64,000 nucleotides of DNA from an uncultured Prevotellaceae bacterium (lineage in GTDB: Bacteria > Bacteroidota > Bacteroidia > Bacteroidales > Bacteroidaceae), in assembly GCA_900316265.1 (NCBI GenBank), contig ONCH01000007.1:1-64000 (forward strand), in the 5' to 3' direction. The notes under the pieces are model-generated. The model worked only from the letters and a program-made list of their open reading frames with translations. It made no database searches and had not been told where the DNA came from. The stretch's first letter is position 1, and each line of letters opens with the position of its first letter. The position numbers and the translations under genes were made by a program. Positions 28,741 to 37,447 of this stretch are shown one piece after another.

Positions 28741-29613
28741 TTATCGGCCAAAGCGTCCACCGCCACCACCGGAACGTCCACCGCCGCCACCGAAAGAACC
28801 GCCACGGCTACCACCTCCACTGCTACTGCTGGAGCGTGAACTGCCAAAGGAGCCACTGCTATTACTGCTGCTAGAACGATTGCCAGAACCGAAACCGGTA
28901 CTGTTGCGTGAACCGTTGAAACGTCCGTTATCAGTCGTAGTACGGTTAATCGTTGAGCGTGATGAATTACCAAAGGTGCCATTATTGGAACGATTACCAA
29001 AGGAACCGGTACTGCGGTTACGTCCGAAACCGTTGCCAAAAGCCGACGTTCCTGTCACATGGCGATTAGCATGGAAACGCTGGTGAGAAGACGGGCGATA
29101 GCTGCGACCACCATAATAATGATAATAAGGTCTGTACCATCCATAGCGCCACGGTGAATACCAGCTATAGTAACCACCATAATACCAAGGATCATACCAA
29201 GAGATGTACCAGGGATCATACCAAGAAATGTACCAAGGATCGTACCATGTACTGTACCAGCCATAACGACCATAGTACCACGGTGACATCCAACGTCCGT
29301 CGCGATATCCCTCCCAGTAGGCCTGACTGGGGGTGTAGTCGTCGAAACGTGACAGCTGACGCGTGTATTGGTAGTCTTCGGTCTCTACTTCCTGTCCCGT
29401 TGAGTCAATAGGCGTAATGCTGGAAGACTGACGACCATTATAGTCGTCAATGCTACGGTTAGAGCCAGAATAATAGGTCTTCTTGGGCATACCGTAGTTT
29501 TCTGCTTCCTTGGCAACGTTCTCTTTCGTGGGAACGAAGTACATATCATCGTCCTGTGCCATCAGCTGGAGTGGCAAGGAACAGATTGCAGTTAAAAGAA
29601 TCCACTTTTTCAT
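28741..29613 (-). CDS. Secreted Tyr/Trp-rich and Ser/Gly-rich low-complexity protein
   Basis: A 290-aa protein of unrecognised function. Signal peptide MKKWILLTAICSLPLQLMAQ, a charged region (res 21-85), then repeats of WYDPWYIS (three copies of about 8 aa, near 128-152, from 24-bp DNA repeats) and a Tyr/Trp-rich stretch, then an Asn/Ser/Arg-rich region, then Ser/Gly blocks ending GGGGGRFGR. Such proteins are seen in Bacteroidales as surface or matrix-type proteins, but no domain is identified. The promoter (TATTTTTG) is divergent from prmA. Confidence 0.7.
   Translation of the reverse strand: MKKWILLTAICSLPLQLMAQDDDMYFVPTKENVAKEAENYGMPKKTYYSGSNRSIDDYNGRQSSSITPIDSTGQEVETEDYQYTRQLSRFDDYTPSQAYWEGYRDGRWMSPWYYGRYGWYSTWYDPWYISWYDPWYISWYDPWYYGGYYSWYSPWRYGWYRPYYHYYGGRSYRPSSHQRFHANRHVTGTSAFGNGFGRNRSTGSFGNRSNNGTFGNSSRSTINRTTTDNGRFNGSRNSTGFGSGNRSSSSNSSGSFGSSRSSSSSGGGSRGGSFGGGGGRSGGGGGRFGR
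29180..29258. repeat. 24-bp tandem repeats in the Tyr/Trp-rich gene
   Basis: Repeated GATCATACCAAG..ATGTACCA(G/A)G units encode consecutive WYDPWYIS octapeptides. The copy number could change by slippage without a frameshift because the unit is a multiple of three. Confidence 0.7.
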
Positions 29614-29645
29614 AGCTTTTCGTCTTTTTATACTTGTTCACGTTG

Positions 29646-29653
29646 CAAAAATA
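29646..29653 (-). promoter_or_regulatory. -7 promoter element (TATTTTTG) for the Tyr/Trp-rich gene
   Basis: Minus-strand TATTTTTG 33-40 nt upstream of the ATG. Part of a divergent promoter pair with prmA. Confidence 0.55.
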
Positions 29654-29674
29654 CAACATATTTTCATGCAAAAT

Positions 29675-29711
29675 TAGGGAAAAACCCTAATACAGCGTAG
29701 GTTTTTCCCTA
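29675..29711. promoter_or_regulatory. 12-bp inverted repeat between divergent promoters
   Basis: TAGGGAAAAACC (29675-29686) and GGTTTTTCCCTA (29700-29711) are perfectly complementary with a 13-nt spacer. A smaller palindrome TTAGGGAAAAACCCTAA (29674-29690) overlaps it. It lies between the two divergent -7 elements, so an operator is possible, or a terminator-like hairpin in front of prmA. Confidence 0.5.
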
Positions 29712-29718
29712 TTTTTTG

Positions 29719-29726
29719 TAATTTTG
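29719..29726 (+). promoter_or_regulatory. -7 promoter element (TAATTTTG) for prmA
   Basis: TAATTTTG matches TAnnTTTG and sits 19 nt before the prmA ATG at 29746, so the leader would be very short. Confidence 0.65.
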
Positions 29727-29745
29727 TGGGCAAATTTAACATCTT

Positions 29746-30600
29746 ATGAAGTACTACGAAGTTGATTTCACCATTGCACCCTGCTCTCAGGACGCACAGG
29801 ATATCCTCTCAGCACTGGCTGGCGAGGCAGGTTTCGAAACGTTTGAAGAGACAGCAACAGGTCTGAAGGGCTACGTGCAACAGACACTGTTTGACGAAGA
29901 GGTCCTCAAGCTTGTTCTCGAAGGCTTCCCCTTCGAGAATGTTTCCCTCTCCTACTCCATTCAGGAAGCCGAAGACAAGGACTGGAACGAGCAATGGGAA
30001 CAGGAAGGCTTTGAACCGATTGTTGTACGTGACGGCAAGTTAGTCATACACGACGGTCGCCATCTGCCAAATAATACAGCGGAGGTACAAATTGAAATCG
30101 ATGCCCATCTGGCCTTTGGTACAGGCACTCACGAGACAACCCGCATGATTTGCGGTATGCTGCTCGACATGCAGCTAAACGGGTTGCGCGTGCTCGACTG
30201 CGGCTGTGGTACTGGTATCCTAGGCATCTGCGCACTCAAACTGGGAGCCGCCAGTTGCGTAGGCTACGACATCGACGAGTGGAGCGCAGACAATACACGC
30301 CATAATGCTGTTATCAATCGTGTTGACGACCACCTCACCACTCTCTGTGGTGATGCCAGTGTCCTCAGCGGTTTTGACGCTGAGTTCAACCTCGTCATGG
30401 CCAACATCAACCGCAACATCCTGCTCAACGACATGGAGCACTTCCGTAGCGTCATGGCACCAGGCGCCCAACTCATCCTCAGCGGTTTCTATAAAAATGA
30501 CTGTGCCCTGCTCGAAAGCAAGGCACAGACACTTGGTTTATCGTTGAAGGATACCCACACCGACGGCGACTGGGCATGCCTTCTGTTTTCTCTTGATTAG
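29746..30600 (+). CDS. prmA: Ribosomal protein L11 methyltransferase
   Basis: SAM-dependent enzyme trimethylating ribosomal protein L11. The characteristic AFGTGTHETTRMICGML (about 123-139) and the SAM motif LDCGCGTGILGICALKLGA (about 151-169) are visible, then VMANINRNILL (post-I/NPPY-like motif). The length of 284 aa is normal. The stop codon overlaps the stop of the convergent ppiD gene by 4 nt, so there is no room for a terminator between them. Confidence 0.95.
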   Translation: MKYYEVDFTIAPCSQDAQDILSALAGEAGFETFEETATGLKGYVQQTLFDEEVLKLVLEGFPFENVSLSYSIQEAEDKDWNEQWEQEGFEPIVVRDGKLVIHDGRHLPNNTAEVQIEIDAHLAFGTGTHETTRMICGMLLDMQLNGLRVLDCGCGTGILGICALKLGAASCVGYDIDEWSADNTRHNAVINRVDDHLTTLCGDASVLSGFDAEFNLVMANINRNILLNDMEHFRSVMAPGAQLILSGFYKNDCALLESKAQTLGLSLKDTHTDGDWACLLFSLD

Positions 30601-32741
30601 AAGAAGAGGTAGCGGTTGTCTACCACATCAGCCTTCAGGTACATCTCGTTCATGAAGCGACCGGCAGCCTGCATAGCCTGCTGCTGCAGCTGCTTCATCT
30701 GCTGCTTCTCATCCAGCTTGGCACCTTCACGCTGCTTCTTGGCAAGTACCTGGAAGAGATATGCACCACCATTACCCTTAACAACGGCGGGGCTGAACTG
30801 ACCCTGCTTAACAGCAGCTACAGCACCACTCAGGGCAGGCTCGCTAGAACCAGCGGCAGAAACAAATACAGGAGCAGAGAAAGTAATCTGACGAACACTG
30901 TCAACAACAGCACCCTTCTGCTTAGCAGCAGCGATGTCCTTAACACCAGCCAGCTGGGCAGCAGCCTTCTCAAACTTCTTGTCGCGAGTAACCTCCATCT
31001 TCAGCTGCTCCTTAACGCTCTCCATAGCACGATAGCCTACAGGGTGTACACCAGTAAGAGCAATTACCAACAGATGGTCGTTGTTGCCACACTCATAGAG
31101 AGGAGAAACCTCACCAGCCTTGGCATCGAAGATCCACTTCATAGCCTCACGAGTAGCACGCAGACCAGCTACATTGTGCTCAGAGCTATACAAGTCGTTA
31201 CGCTCCTGAACGCGGAAGCCGAACTTCTGGGCGTTCTTCTCCAGACTCTCAAGGTCCTTATTCTCGCTAACATACTGGCTGAAGTTGTTGTATGCATTAG
31301 AATAAGTTGTCTTAGAGAAATCGATAGTGTGCTTTACAACAGCTACGTCAAACTTGCTGACAATAGCCTTGCGATCAGTTACCTGCAGCACAATATTGCC
31401 CTGAGAGAATACCAGGTTCTTCAATTCACCAGCACCCAGCGTATTGAGTGACTGGATGTATTCCTTAGTATCGGCATCGAGTGTCTGTGCACGCTCATAC
31501 ATTGCAGAAGTCATCCACTGCTTCTCACCAGTCTGATTATACTTCTTTGCAAGTACTTCGAAGTCTGCACCACCCTTCAGAGCGGTATAGATGCTGTCAG
31601 CCAACTTGTGAGCCTCCTCAGCAGTAGCGCCACCAACCTGAATCTGACGATACTCGACAGAGTCGGGCTGCTGCACCTTGTTGATAAGCTTCACAACGTT
31701 GAAGGTATTGTCGTATGCAGTCTCGAAGGGAGCAGATACCTGGCCCACCTGCATAGAATCAATCTTTGCTGCGATATCGTTGGGGAATGCGCTACGAGTA
31801 GCAGCGATACCTGTATAGGCAATCTGCGACTGAGCCTTGCGAACAACCTCAGCGGGAGTCATACCGCTCTCCAGCTGCTGCTGAGCCTCCTTCATGGTCT
31901 TCATCAAAGCATCACGGTCAGCCTTAGATGCAACCACCTGGAAATCAACATACTTAATGTCGCGGCTCTCAACATACTGCTTGAACTGCTCCTTCTTCTC
32001 GTCATACTTAGCCTTCAGGTCTGCATCGCTTACCTCTACATCAGCATCCTTGATAGCGGTGTAGGGAACGGTAGCCAACAGAATGTCACTCTCCTCGTTC
32101 TGAGCGGCGAAAGCCATCTTAGCAGAGATGGGGTTCGACAGCAGAGACTGAGCGAGCAGGCTCTGATACTTCTGAGCGAGCAGCTGCTGACGGAGTGTCT
32201 TCTCAACAAACTTCCAGTAGTTGTAGATGCGAGTGTACTGTTCCATCATCTGGGCATTACCACCCTGTTCCTGCTGCTTCTTATAATCAGCCAAGAACTT
32301 TGTAAGCTGGCTAACGTCGAAACGACCAGTCTGCTGATTGACAAACGGTGTCTGCATCAGCATACCGTTGGTACCAGCCTTCAGTACATTCTGCAACTCC
32401 TCATCAGTAACGGTCAGACCAACCTTCTTGGCTTCAGTCTCCAGGATGGTGTTGTTGACAAACTGCTGCCAAACCTGATCCTTCACCTGATTGAGTTCTT
32501 CCTCAGAGAGGTTGTCGCGGTTCTGAGTCATCTTAATGACCTCCTGATACTCATCGACAAGACTCTGGAAGTCCTGAACTGAGATTTTCTTACCTAACAC
32601 TTCGCCGACCTGCTGACGACGCTCGTTGCCAGTAGCCTCGCATGAGCGGAACATCTCTTCGGCAATGAATGCAAAAAGGGCCAGACCAATCACCGTAGCA
32701 AGTACTGGTCCCCAGCTTCTAATTTTTCCAATTGCTGCCAT
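30597..32741 (-). CDS. ppiD: Periplasmic peptidyl-prolyl isomerase (PpiD/SurA-like)
   Basis: Membrane-anchored foldase. An N-terminal membrane helix (WGPVLATVIGLALFAFIAEEMF, about 10-31) is followed by a SurA-type N-terminal chaperone region (about 40-230) and a parvulin-like rotamase region around 350-450 (VEYRQIQVGGATAEEAHKLADSIYTALKGGADFEVLAKKYNQ), then a second rotamase-like part. The 714-aa length is usual for Bacteroidota. It follows the CNNM gene by 115 nt and probably belongs to the OMP-lptC-CNNM envelope cluster. Confidence 0.9.
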   Translation of the reverse strand: MAAIGKIRSWGPVLATVIGLALFAFIAEEMFRSCEATGNERRQQVGEVLGKKISVQDFQSLVDEYQEVIKMTQNRDNLSEEELNQVKDQVWQQFVNNTILETEAKKVGLTVTDEELQNVLKAGTNGMLMQTPFVNQQTGRFDVSQLTKFLADYKKQQEQGGNAQMMEQYTRIYNYWKFVEKTLRQQLLAQKYQSLLAQSLLSNPISAKMAFAAQNEESDILLATVPYTAIKDADVEVSDADLKAKYDEKKEQFKQYVESRDIKYVDFQVVASKADRDALMKTMKEAQQQLESGMTPAEVVRKAQSQIAYTGIAATRSAFPNDIAAKIDSMQVGQVSAPFETAYDNTFNVVKLINKVQQPDSVEYRQIQVGGATAEEAHKLADSIYTALKGGADFEVLAKKYNQTGEKQWMTSAMYERAQTLDADTKEYIQSLNTLGAGELKNLVFSQGNIVLQVTDRKAIVSKFDVAVVKHTIDFSKTTYSNAYNNFSQYVSENKDLESLEKNAQKFGFRVQERNDLYSSEHNVAGLRATREAMKWIFDAKAGEVSPLYECGNNDHLLVIALTGVHPVGYRAMESVKEQLKMEVTRDKKFEKAAAQLAGVKDIAAAKQKGAVVDSVRQITFSAPVFVSAAGSSEPALSGAVAAVKQGQFSPAVVKGNGGAYLFQVLAKKQREGAKLDEKQQMKQLQQQAMQAAGRFMNEMYLKADVVDNRYLFF

Positions 32742-32856
32742 TTGATTTTATAGTTTTTATTATTTTATTTTTGTTCTTTTATCTTGAATTTCAGATTCAG
32801 CCTGCAAAATTACAAAATTTCATTGAAACAGCGGCATCTTTTATCAAAAAAATACC

Positions 32857-34122
32857 TTATTCTATGACTTTTAGTCGTACTAATTCAATTTTTGTCATCG
32901 TATTCTTAACGATTTTGAACTCAAAGTGCCCAATTTTCACTACTTCATTGAGTTTAGGGAACGACTGATATTCGTGCAGGATGAGACCGCCAACGGTCAT
33001 ATAGTCGTCACTCTCCGGCAGGTTAAGGTCGAAGAGTTCGTTAACCTTCTCTATTTCCAAACGTGCCGACAACATATAGTCACCATCACTGAGTTGTTTG
33101 GCCACATACTTCGTATTGTCGTGTTCGTCCTCAATATCGCCAAAGATTTCCTCAACGATATCCTCCAGCGAGACGATACCACTGGTACCACCAAACTCAT
33201 CAACGACAACGCCCAACGATTTCTTCTGCTGCAGGAAAATCTGCATCAGCTTGCGAGCAGCCATTGTCTCCGGTACATAAGGCATCTGCTGAATGTGCTT
33301 AGAAATATCGCTGACGTGCTTGAACATCTCCGAAGAGTGGATATAGCCGATAATATGGTCGATATCCTCACGATAGACAATAATCTTTGAGTGACCACTC
33401 TCAATGAACTTGCTCTTCAGCTCCTCAATTGTACAGTCATCAATATCTATCGCGTCAATCTCCGTACGAGGCACCATACAGTCGCGCACCTTCGTATCTG
33501 CAAAATCAAGGGCATTATGGAAGATTTTCACCTCCTCTTCTATCTCGTCCTCATCCTTGGCATTGTCAATACTCGATTGTACCAGATAGTCCAAGTCAAC
33601 CTTCGTAAACTCCTTGTCATCAATCTCTTTGGGAATCTTCACCCCAAAGATGCGCAATAGTCCTCGCGATAATAGCGTAGCAAAGCGCGATATAGGATAT
33701 AGTACCAGATAGCACAGATATGCTGGCAAGGCAAAGACTGTCAGCATGGTATTGGGATTTGACTTGAATATCGTTTTCGGCAAGAATTCACCTGTAAAGA
33801 GCACTACTACGGTCGATAACAGCGTATCGGCTGTCACACGCATACCGTCGCTTAGCGCATAGAACAGCGTCTGGTCAAAAATACGGGCAAAGAGAATACC
33901 ATAGATTACCAGCGCAATATTGTTGCCCACCAACATAGTAGACACAAAGTTATTGGGATGCCGATAGAAGACATCGATGGCACGTTGCGCCAGCCCATTC
34001 TTCTCGCGGTCCATCTCAGCACGCAGGCGATTGCTGGAAACAAAAGCAATCTCCATACCAGAGAAGAAGGCCGAAAAGACCATCGTCACGATAAGTCCTA
34101 TAATAAGATTCGTCATGGTCAT
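32857..34122 (-). CDS. CNNM/CorC-type membrane protein with CBS domains (hemolysin family)
   Basis: A 421-aa transporter-associated protein: an N-terminal CNNM (DUF21) membrane domain with four hydrophobic segments (to about 190; FFSGMEIAFVSSNRLRAE is the family signature), two CBS domains (about 205-330; VRDCMVPRTEIDAI and GVVVDEFGGTSGIVSLEDIVEEIFGDI), and a C-terminal CorC/HlyC domain (about 345-415). Members are linked to magnesium/cobalt homeostasis; in gliding Bacteroidota the relative is GldE. It overlaps the lptC stop by 4 nt. Confidence 0.9.
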   Translation of the reverse strand: MTMTNLIIGLIVTMVFSAFFSGMEIAFVSSNRLRAEMDREKNGLAQRAIDVFYRHPNNFVSTMLVGNNIALVIYGILFARIFDQTLFYALSDGMRVTADTLLSTVVVLFTGEFLPKTIFKSNPNTMLTVFALPAYLCYLVLYPISRFATLLSRGLLRIFGVKIPKEIDDKEFTKVDLDYLVQSSIDNAKDEDEIEEEVKIFHNALDFADTKVRDCMVPRTEIDAIDIDDCTIEELKSKFIESGHSKIIVYREDIDHIIGYIHSSEMFKHVSDISKHIQQMPYVPETMAARKLMQIFLQQKKSLGVVVDEFGGTSGIVSLEDIVEEIFGDIEDEHDNTKYVAKQLSDGDYMLSARLEIEKVNELFDLNLPESDDYMTVGGLILHEYQSFPKLNEVVKIGHFEFKIVKNTMTKIELVRLKVIE

Positions 34123-34823
34123 GGCTGATACGTTGACTTTTGAGTGGCTTTATGACGTGTGGCAGCCTGACGCGCGGGAATCTGTTGCGTGGTGTCGGGC
34201 TGTTGACTGTTGGCTGCTGGCTGTTGGCCACTTGCCGTTGGCTGCTGGCTGTTCTGGCTGTCGCCTTCCATATCCTCCGACTGGAACGAACCTTCTGAGT
34301 TGCTGACCTCATAATGCGTCATGTACTCATCGCTACGGAAATAGGTTCCTTCAAGCATACGTTCAGGGGTCACTACACGTGAGAACTTATAAGAATAAAA
34401 CTCATGTTTGATACCGTCCCACCATAGTTCCTCACTATTGAATACCAGTCCATTGGCATTACGGATAGACACACGTCCACGCAGCTCCCACAACTTCTTC
34501 TGGTCGTAATACCAGGCAGAATCAGCACTGATATAGCCGGCAATATGGAAGTTTTCGTCAAACTGTTCCATGAAGATACCCTTCTCGAAGGTCCAGCGCG
34601 ACGGATCCTTGACGGTGTTGACATCCCAGCGTTCTGTAACAATACGATACTTGATAACACCAGAGTCAGAGATAAGTGTATTGACGCCATAGCTCACCAT
34701 CATCGATGCCGAGTCGCGGTCGTGAACGGCAGGTGCCGTGTGCGACTTCTGTTCCGTACACGACAGTACCATGAGCAAAGCGCTCATGCCAAAGAGGTAA
34801 AGTATGTTTAGTCTACCTTCCAT
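34119..34823 (-). CDS. lptC: LPS export protein LptC with a repeat-derived C-terminal tail
   Basis: Bitopic periplasmic component of the Lpt lipopolysaccharide export bridge. The N-terminus has a lipobox-like LLMVLSC, then the LptC fold (ISDSGVIKYRIVTERWDV ... GIFMEQFDENFHIAGYISADSAWYYDQKKLWELRGRV). The last ~45 residues are unlike LptC: Gln/Asn/Pro/Ser-rich and encoded by tandem 7-nt repeats (34200-34255). The core is intact, so the tail is probably an added, disordered extension. It overlaps the OMP gene upstream by 16 nt and the CNNM gene by 4 nt. Confidence 0.85.
   Translation of the reverse strand: MEGRLNILYLFGMSALLMVLSCTEQKSHTAPAVHDRDSASMMVSYGVNTLISDSGVIKYRIVTERWDVNTVKDPSRWTFEKGIFMEQFDENFHIAGYISADSAWYYDQKKLWELRGRVSIRNANGLVFNSEELWWDGIKHEFYSYKFSRVVTPERMLEGTYFRSDEYMTHYEVSNSEGSFQSEDMEGDSQNSQQPTASGQQPAANSQQPDTTQQIPARQAATRHKATQKSTYQP
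34200..34255. repeat. Heptanucleotide repeat, 8 units (CTGTTGG type) inside lptC
   Basis: Read on the plus strand as CTGTTGA, CTGTTGG, CTGCTGG, CTGTTGG, CCACTTG, CCGTTGG, CTGCTGG, CTGTTCT. The period is 7 nt throughout. On the coding strand it yields the Gln/Pro/Asn-rich tail of LptC. Confidence 0.85.
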
Positions 34824-36103
34824 TTTGCAAACCAGCGCTCATTGAACGTCAGTCCGATATTAACACGGAACATGTTCTCCTTAATCAGGTCACAGCCCAT
34901 GCTGCGTACCCACTGTGCACTGATATTCAGTGTAGAGCGGTTGTTCCATGAATTATAGAGAGGTATACCGAAACCGGCACTTACAGCCAATTCACCAGGG
35001 CCGTCTTGCGTACCTATTTTATAATATGGGGTAGCATAAGACACACCAAAACGATAGTGCATTAACTGGTAGAACTTACGACCCAACGGTTTTGGTAACC
35101 AGTCAACACCTGCAGCTACCTTGTGACGGTCCTTATAGTAACCGCTCTGCATCGAATAGGTTCCGTTGGTATTGTTGAACAACGGATAGTCCAGCGAGCT
35201 CCATTTCTGGAAGGTATAATCGACAGCAGCTGTCAGACTGCTCTTATGCAATACCGAAGCGCCCACGCCAAAAGAATAAGGGATAGCAAGAGCATTTTCT
35301 GCGGACAGCGTAGTACTGCTCACTGCCGCATTCGAGGAATTACTGTTCACAATCAGCAAATCAGCATCAGCACCGAGTTTATGACCCAATCCAAACGTAG
35401 CACCGACTGTCAGCATATCATAACTGCTTACGAACTGTTGCCATTGTACACCGAAGTCTATTTTATAATTATTGATCAATGCCGTATATGAACGTGTCTC
35501 GGTATTGGCACCTGTCTCATTGGTAGTCATTGCGATGGTCTTGGTATATTTTCCCCAGAAGTAAGAGACGTTAGCACCTACCGACAGATTCTTTGTCACC
35601 TGCCAACCAGCACCAAGGAACACCTGTGAGAAACCACCGCTACCATCATAAACCTGTGTAGATTTCGTGGTAGAGCCTTCTGAACCAATCGTATTAGTAT
35701 GTATATAGGAGTAGCCGATATTTGAATAGGGTACTACGCCCACAGCCAAACCTACGTGACGCAACAGTCGGAAACCAGCTACAGCATAGTCAAAGCCACC
35801 AGTCTTGGCATTCAGACTCTTTCCACCCTCCTTATAGTTGGTCATCTCTCCCGTAACACCGGCATCAAAGATCATACTCAGAGAGTCGATAGCGGAATAA
35901 GAGGCAGGGTTCTGTATGTTGACATATTTACCGCTTCTCATACCATAAGCCACACCACCCATACCGCGGTTAAAACCTACCGACTGATCTGAGAGTACAC
36001 CTAAGCCATACTGACTATATGGTGACAGCGATACGCTTACCTGTGCCATTGACGGCAACAAGGCCATACCTGCCAGCAGACTTATTATTATGCGTTTCTT
36101 CAT
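34808..36103 (-). CDS. Outer-membrane beta-barrel protein
   Basis: A 431-aa protein with signal peptide MKKRIIISLLAGMALLPSMAQ. After it come SLSPYSQYGLGVLSDQSVGFNRGMGGVAYGMRSGKYVNIQNPASYSAIDSLSMIFDAG-type segments that resemble the start of OMPP1/PorV-like barrels, and repeated amphipathic strands to the end. It heads the lptC-CNNM-ppiD cluster, so a role in envelope biogenesis is likely (inference). Promoter TACCTTTG lies about 35 nt upstream. Confidence 0.75.
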   Translation of the reverse strand: MKKRIIISLLAGMALLPSMAQVSVSLSPYSQYGLGVLSDQSVGFNRGMGGVAYGMRSGKYVNIQNPASYSAIDSLSMIFDAGVTGEMTNYKEGGKSLNAKTGGFDYAVAGFRLLRHVGLAVGVVPYSNIGYSYIHTNTIGSEGSTTKSTQVYDGSGGFSQVFLGAGWQVTKNLSVGANVSYFWGKYTKTIAMTTNETGANTETRSYTALINNYKIDFGVQWQQFVSSYDMLTVGATFGLGHKLGADADLLIVNSNSSNAAVSSTTLSAENALAIPYSFGVGASVLHKSSLTAAVDYTFQKWSSLDYPLFNNTNGTYSMQSGYYKDRHKVAAGVDWLPKPLGRKFYQLMHYRFGVSYATPYYKIGTQDGPGELAVSAGFGIPLYNSWNNRSTLNISAQWVRSMGCDLIKENMFRVNIGLTFNERWFAKWKVD

Positions 36104-36136
36104 CTTTTATTCTTTTGTGAATTCAATTTCGGAGTG

Positions 36137-36144
36137 CAAAGGTA
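36137..36144 (-). promoter_or_regulatory. -7 promoter element (TACCTTTG) for the OMP-lptC cluster
   Basis: Minus-strand TACCTTTG in the divergent gap 36104-36250; the rest of the gap is AT-rich and contains the plus-strand promoter of the DUF4105 gene. Confidence 0.65.
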
Positions 36145-36238
36145 CAATAAAGCATGAACAATACAAAATAAATATACGAATTTTAATTTTTTATTAAAAA
36201 AAATCATACTAAACGCACGATAAGTGGAAAATAAAGGC

Positions 36239-36246
36239 TAATTTTG
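36239..36246 (+). promoter_or_regulatory. -7 promoter element (TAATTTTG) abutting a GTG start
   Basis: TAATTTTG ends only 4 nt before the GTG at 36251. With the usual spacing, transcription would start at or next to the start codon, giving a leaderless or nearly leaderless mRNA. Confidence 0.6.
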
Positions 36247-36250
36247 CAGC

Positions 36251-37447
36251 GTGAAATATTCAAAGACCATAAAAAGCGTCCTCAGAGGGGGACTTTTCTT
36301 GCTGACTTTGCTCTGTCAGAATACAGCGTTGGCACAGGATCACGACCTGCCACCGATGGATTCTGTAGAGATTAGTCTGCTTACTTGTCAGCCCCATGAC
36401 GAGGTGTATAGCCTCTACGGACATACGGCCATCCGTTACCACGAATTCACGAAGGGTGGCATTGATGCAGCCTTCAACTACGGCGTCTTCAACTACGATG
36501 CGCCCTTCTTCGTCGTCCGCTTTGTTTTCGGCCTCACCGATTACGAGCTGGGCGCCTACCCCACCCAACTGTTCCAGAAAGAGTACCGTCATTTTGGCAG
36601 TATGGTGACCGAGCAGGTGCTCAACCTTACCAACGACGAGAAGCTAACACTACGCATGGCGTTGGTTGAAAACCTCAGACCAACCAACAAAGTCTATCGC
36701 TACAATTACTTCTATAACAACTGCACTACGAAGGCGCGCGACATCATTGAGCAGCATATCAGAGGCAAGGTGCAATATACAGGACGCGAGGATTATACGC
36801 CGACATACAGGGAGATGGTTCACCACATGACGCGCAACCATCCGTGGTCTCGTTTTGGCAACGATCTGCTATTAGGTATCCAGGCCGATAGTAAGACAAC
36901 CATGCGCCAGCAGGAGTTCCTGCCCGACAACCTGCTATACGACTTCGACCACGCACAAATCTATGAAAACGGCGAATATCGTCCGCTGGTTAAGGAGCGT
37001 CGCATCGCTGTACCAGCAGGCGTGCAGATGATACACAATGGTTTTCCACTGACACCTCTCCAGATTGGCGAAATTCTGTTAGCAATAGGCTTTGTGCTCT
37101 TCCTTTTACAATGGCGATTACACCGAGTCTTCATCCTCTGGGAATCCCTATTAATGCTGCTTTCCGGTATCATCGGCATCGTGCTGTTCCTGATGCTGTT
37201 CTCGCAACATCCTACGGTACGCATCAATTTGCAGCTGCTCTTCTTCAATCCGCTGCACTTGATCTATCTGTGGCCCGTCATCAAGGGCAGACCTACCCGC
37301 TACTGGCTGATATGTGTCATCATGTGTATCCTGTTCCTCATCGGCAGTCTATTCCAATCGTACGCCGAAGGCATCTACTTGTTGGCATTATGTTTGCTGC
37401 TACAGTCAATACTACATATTTTCATGTTTAAGAGAAATGAGCAATAA
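36251..37447 (+). CDS. DUF4105 (Lnb N-terminal domain) membrane protein
   Basis: A 398-aa protein related to the lipoprotein N-acyltransferase-2 (Lnb) N-terminal domain. Signal peptide, then the DUF4105 domain (about 35-230) with ISLLTCQPHDEVYSLYGHTAIRYHE and the Cys/His-type block YNYFYNNCTTKARDIIEQHI, then a C-terminal region of four to five hydrophobic helices. Lnb-type proteins act as cysteine-dependent acyltransferases; the conserved Cys and His of this fold are present. The start is a GTG at 36251, chosen because it alone gives a full signal peptide. It overlaps the next gene by 11 nt. Confidence 0.88.
   Translation: MKYSKTIKSVLRGGLFLLTLLCQNTALAQDHDLPPMDSVEISLLTCQPHDEVYSLYGHTAIRYHEFTKGGIDAAFNYGVFNYDAPFFVVRFVFGLTDYELGAYPTQLFQKEYRHFGSMVTEQVLNLTNDEKLTLRMALVENLRPTNKVYRYNYFYNNCTTKARDIIEQHIRGKVQYTGREDYTPTYREMVHHMTRNHPWSRFGNDLLLGIQADSKTTMRQQEFLPDNLLYDFDHAQIYENGEYRPLVKERRIAVPAGVQMIHNGFPLTPLQIGEILLAIGFVLFLLQWRLHRVFILWESLLMLLSGIIGIVLFLMLFSQHPTVRINLQLLFFNPLHLIYLWPVIKGRPTRYWLICVIMCILFLIGSLFQSYAEGIYLLALCLLLQSILHIFMFKRNEQ

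Noticed and set aside
37314-37436. Upstream start for the alkaline-phosphatase-fold gene
   Set aside because: The extra 41 residues overlap the DUF4105 gene and are Cys-rich without signal-peptide character, while the ATG at 37437 starts a good signal peptide.
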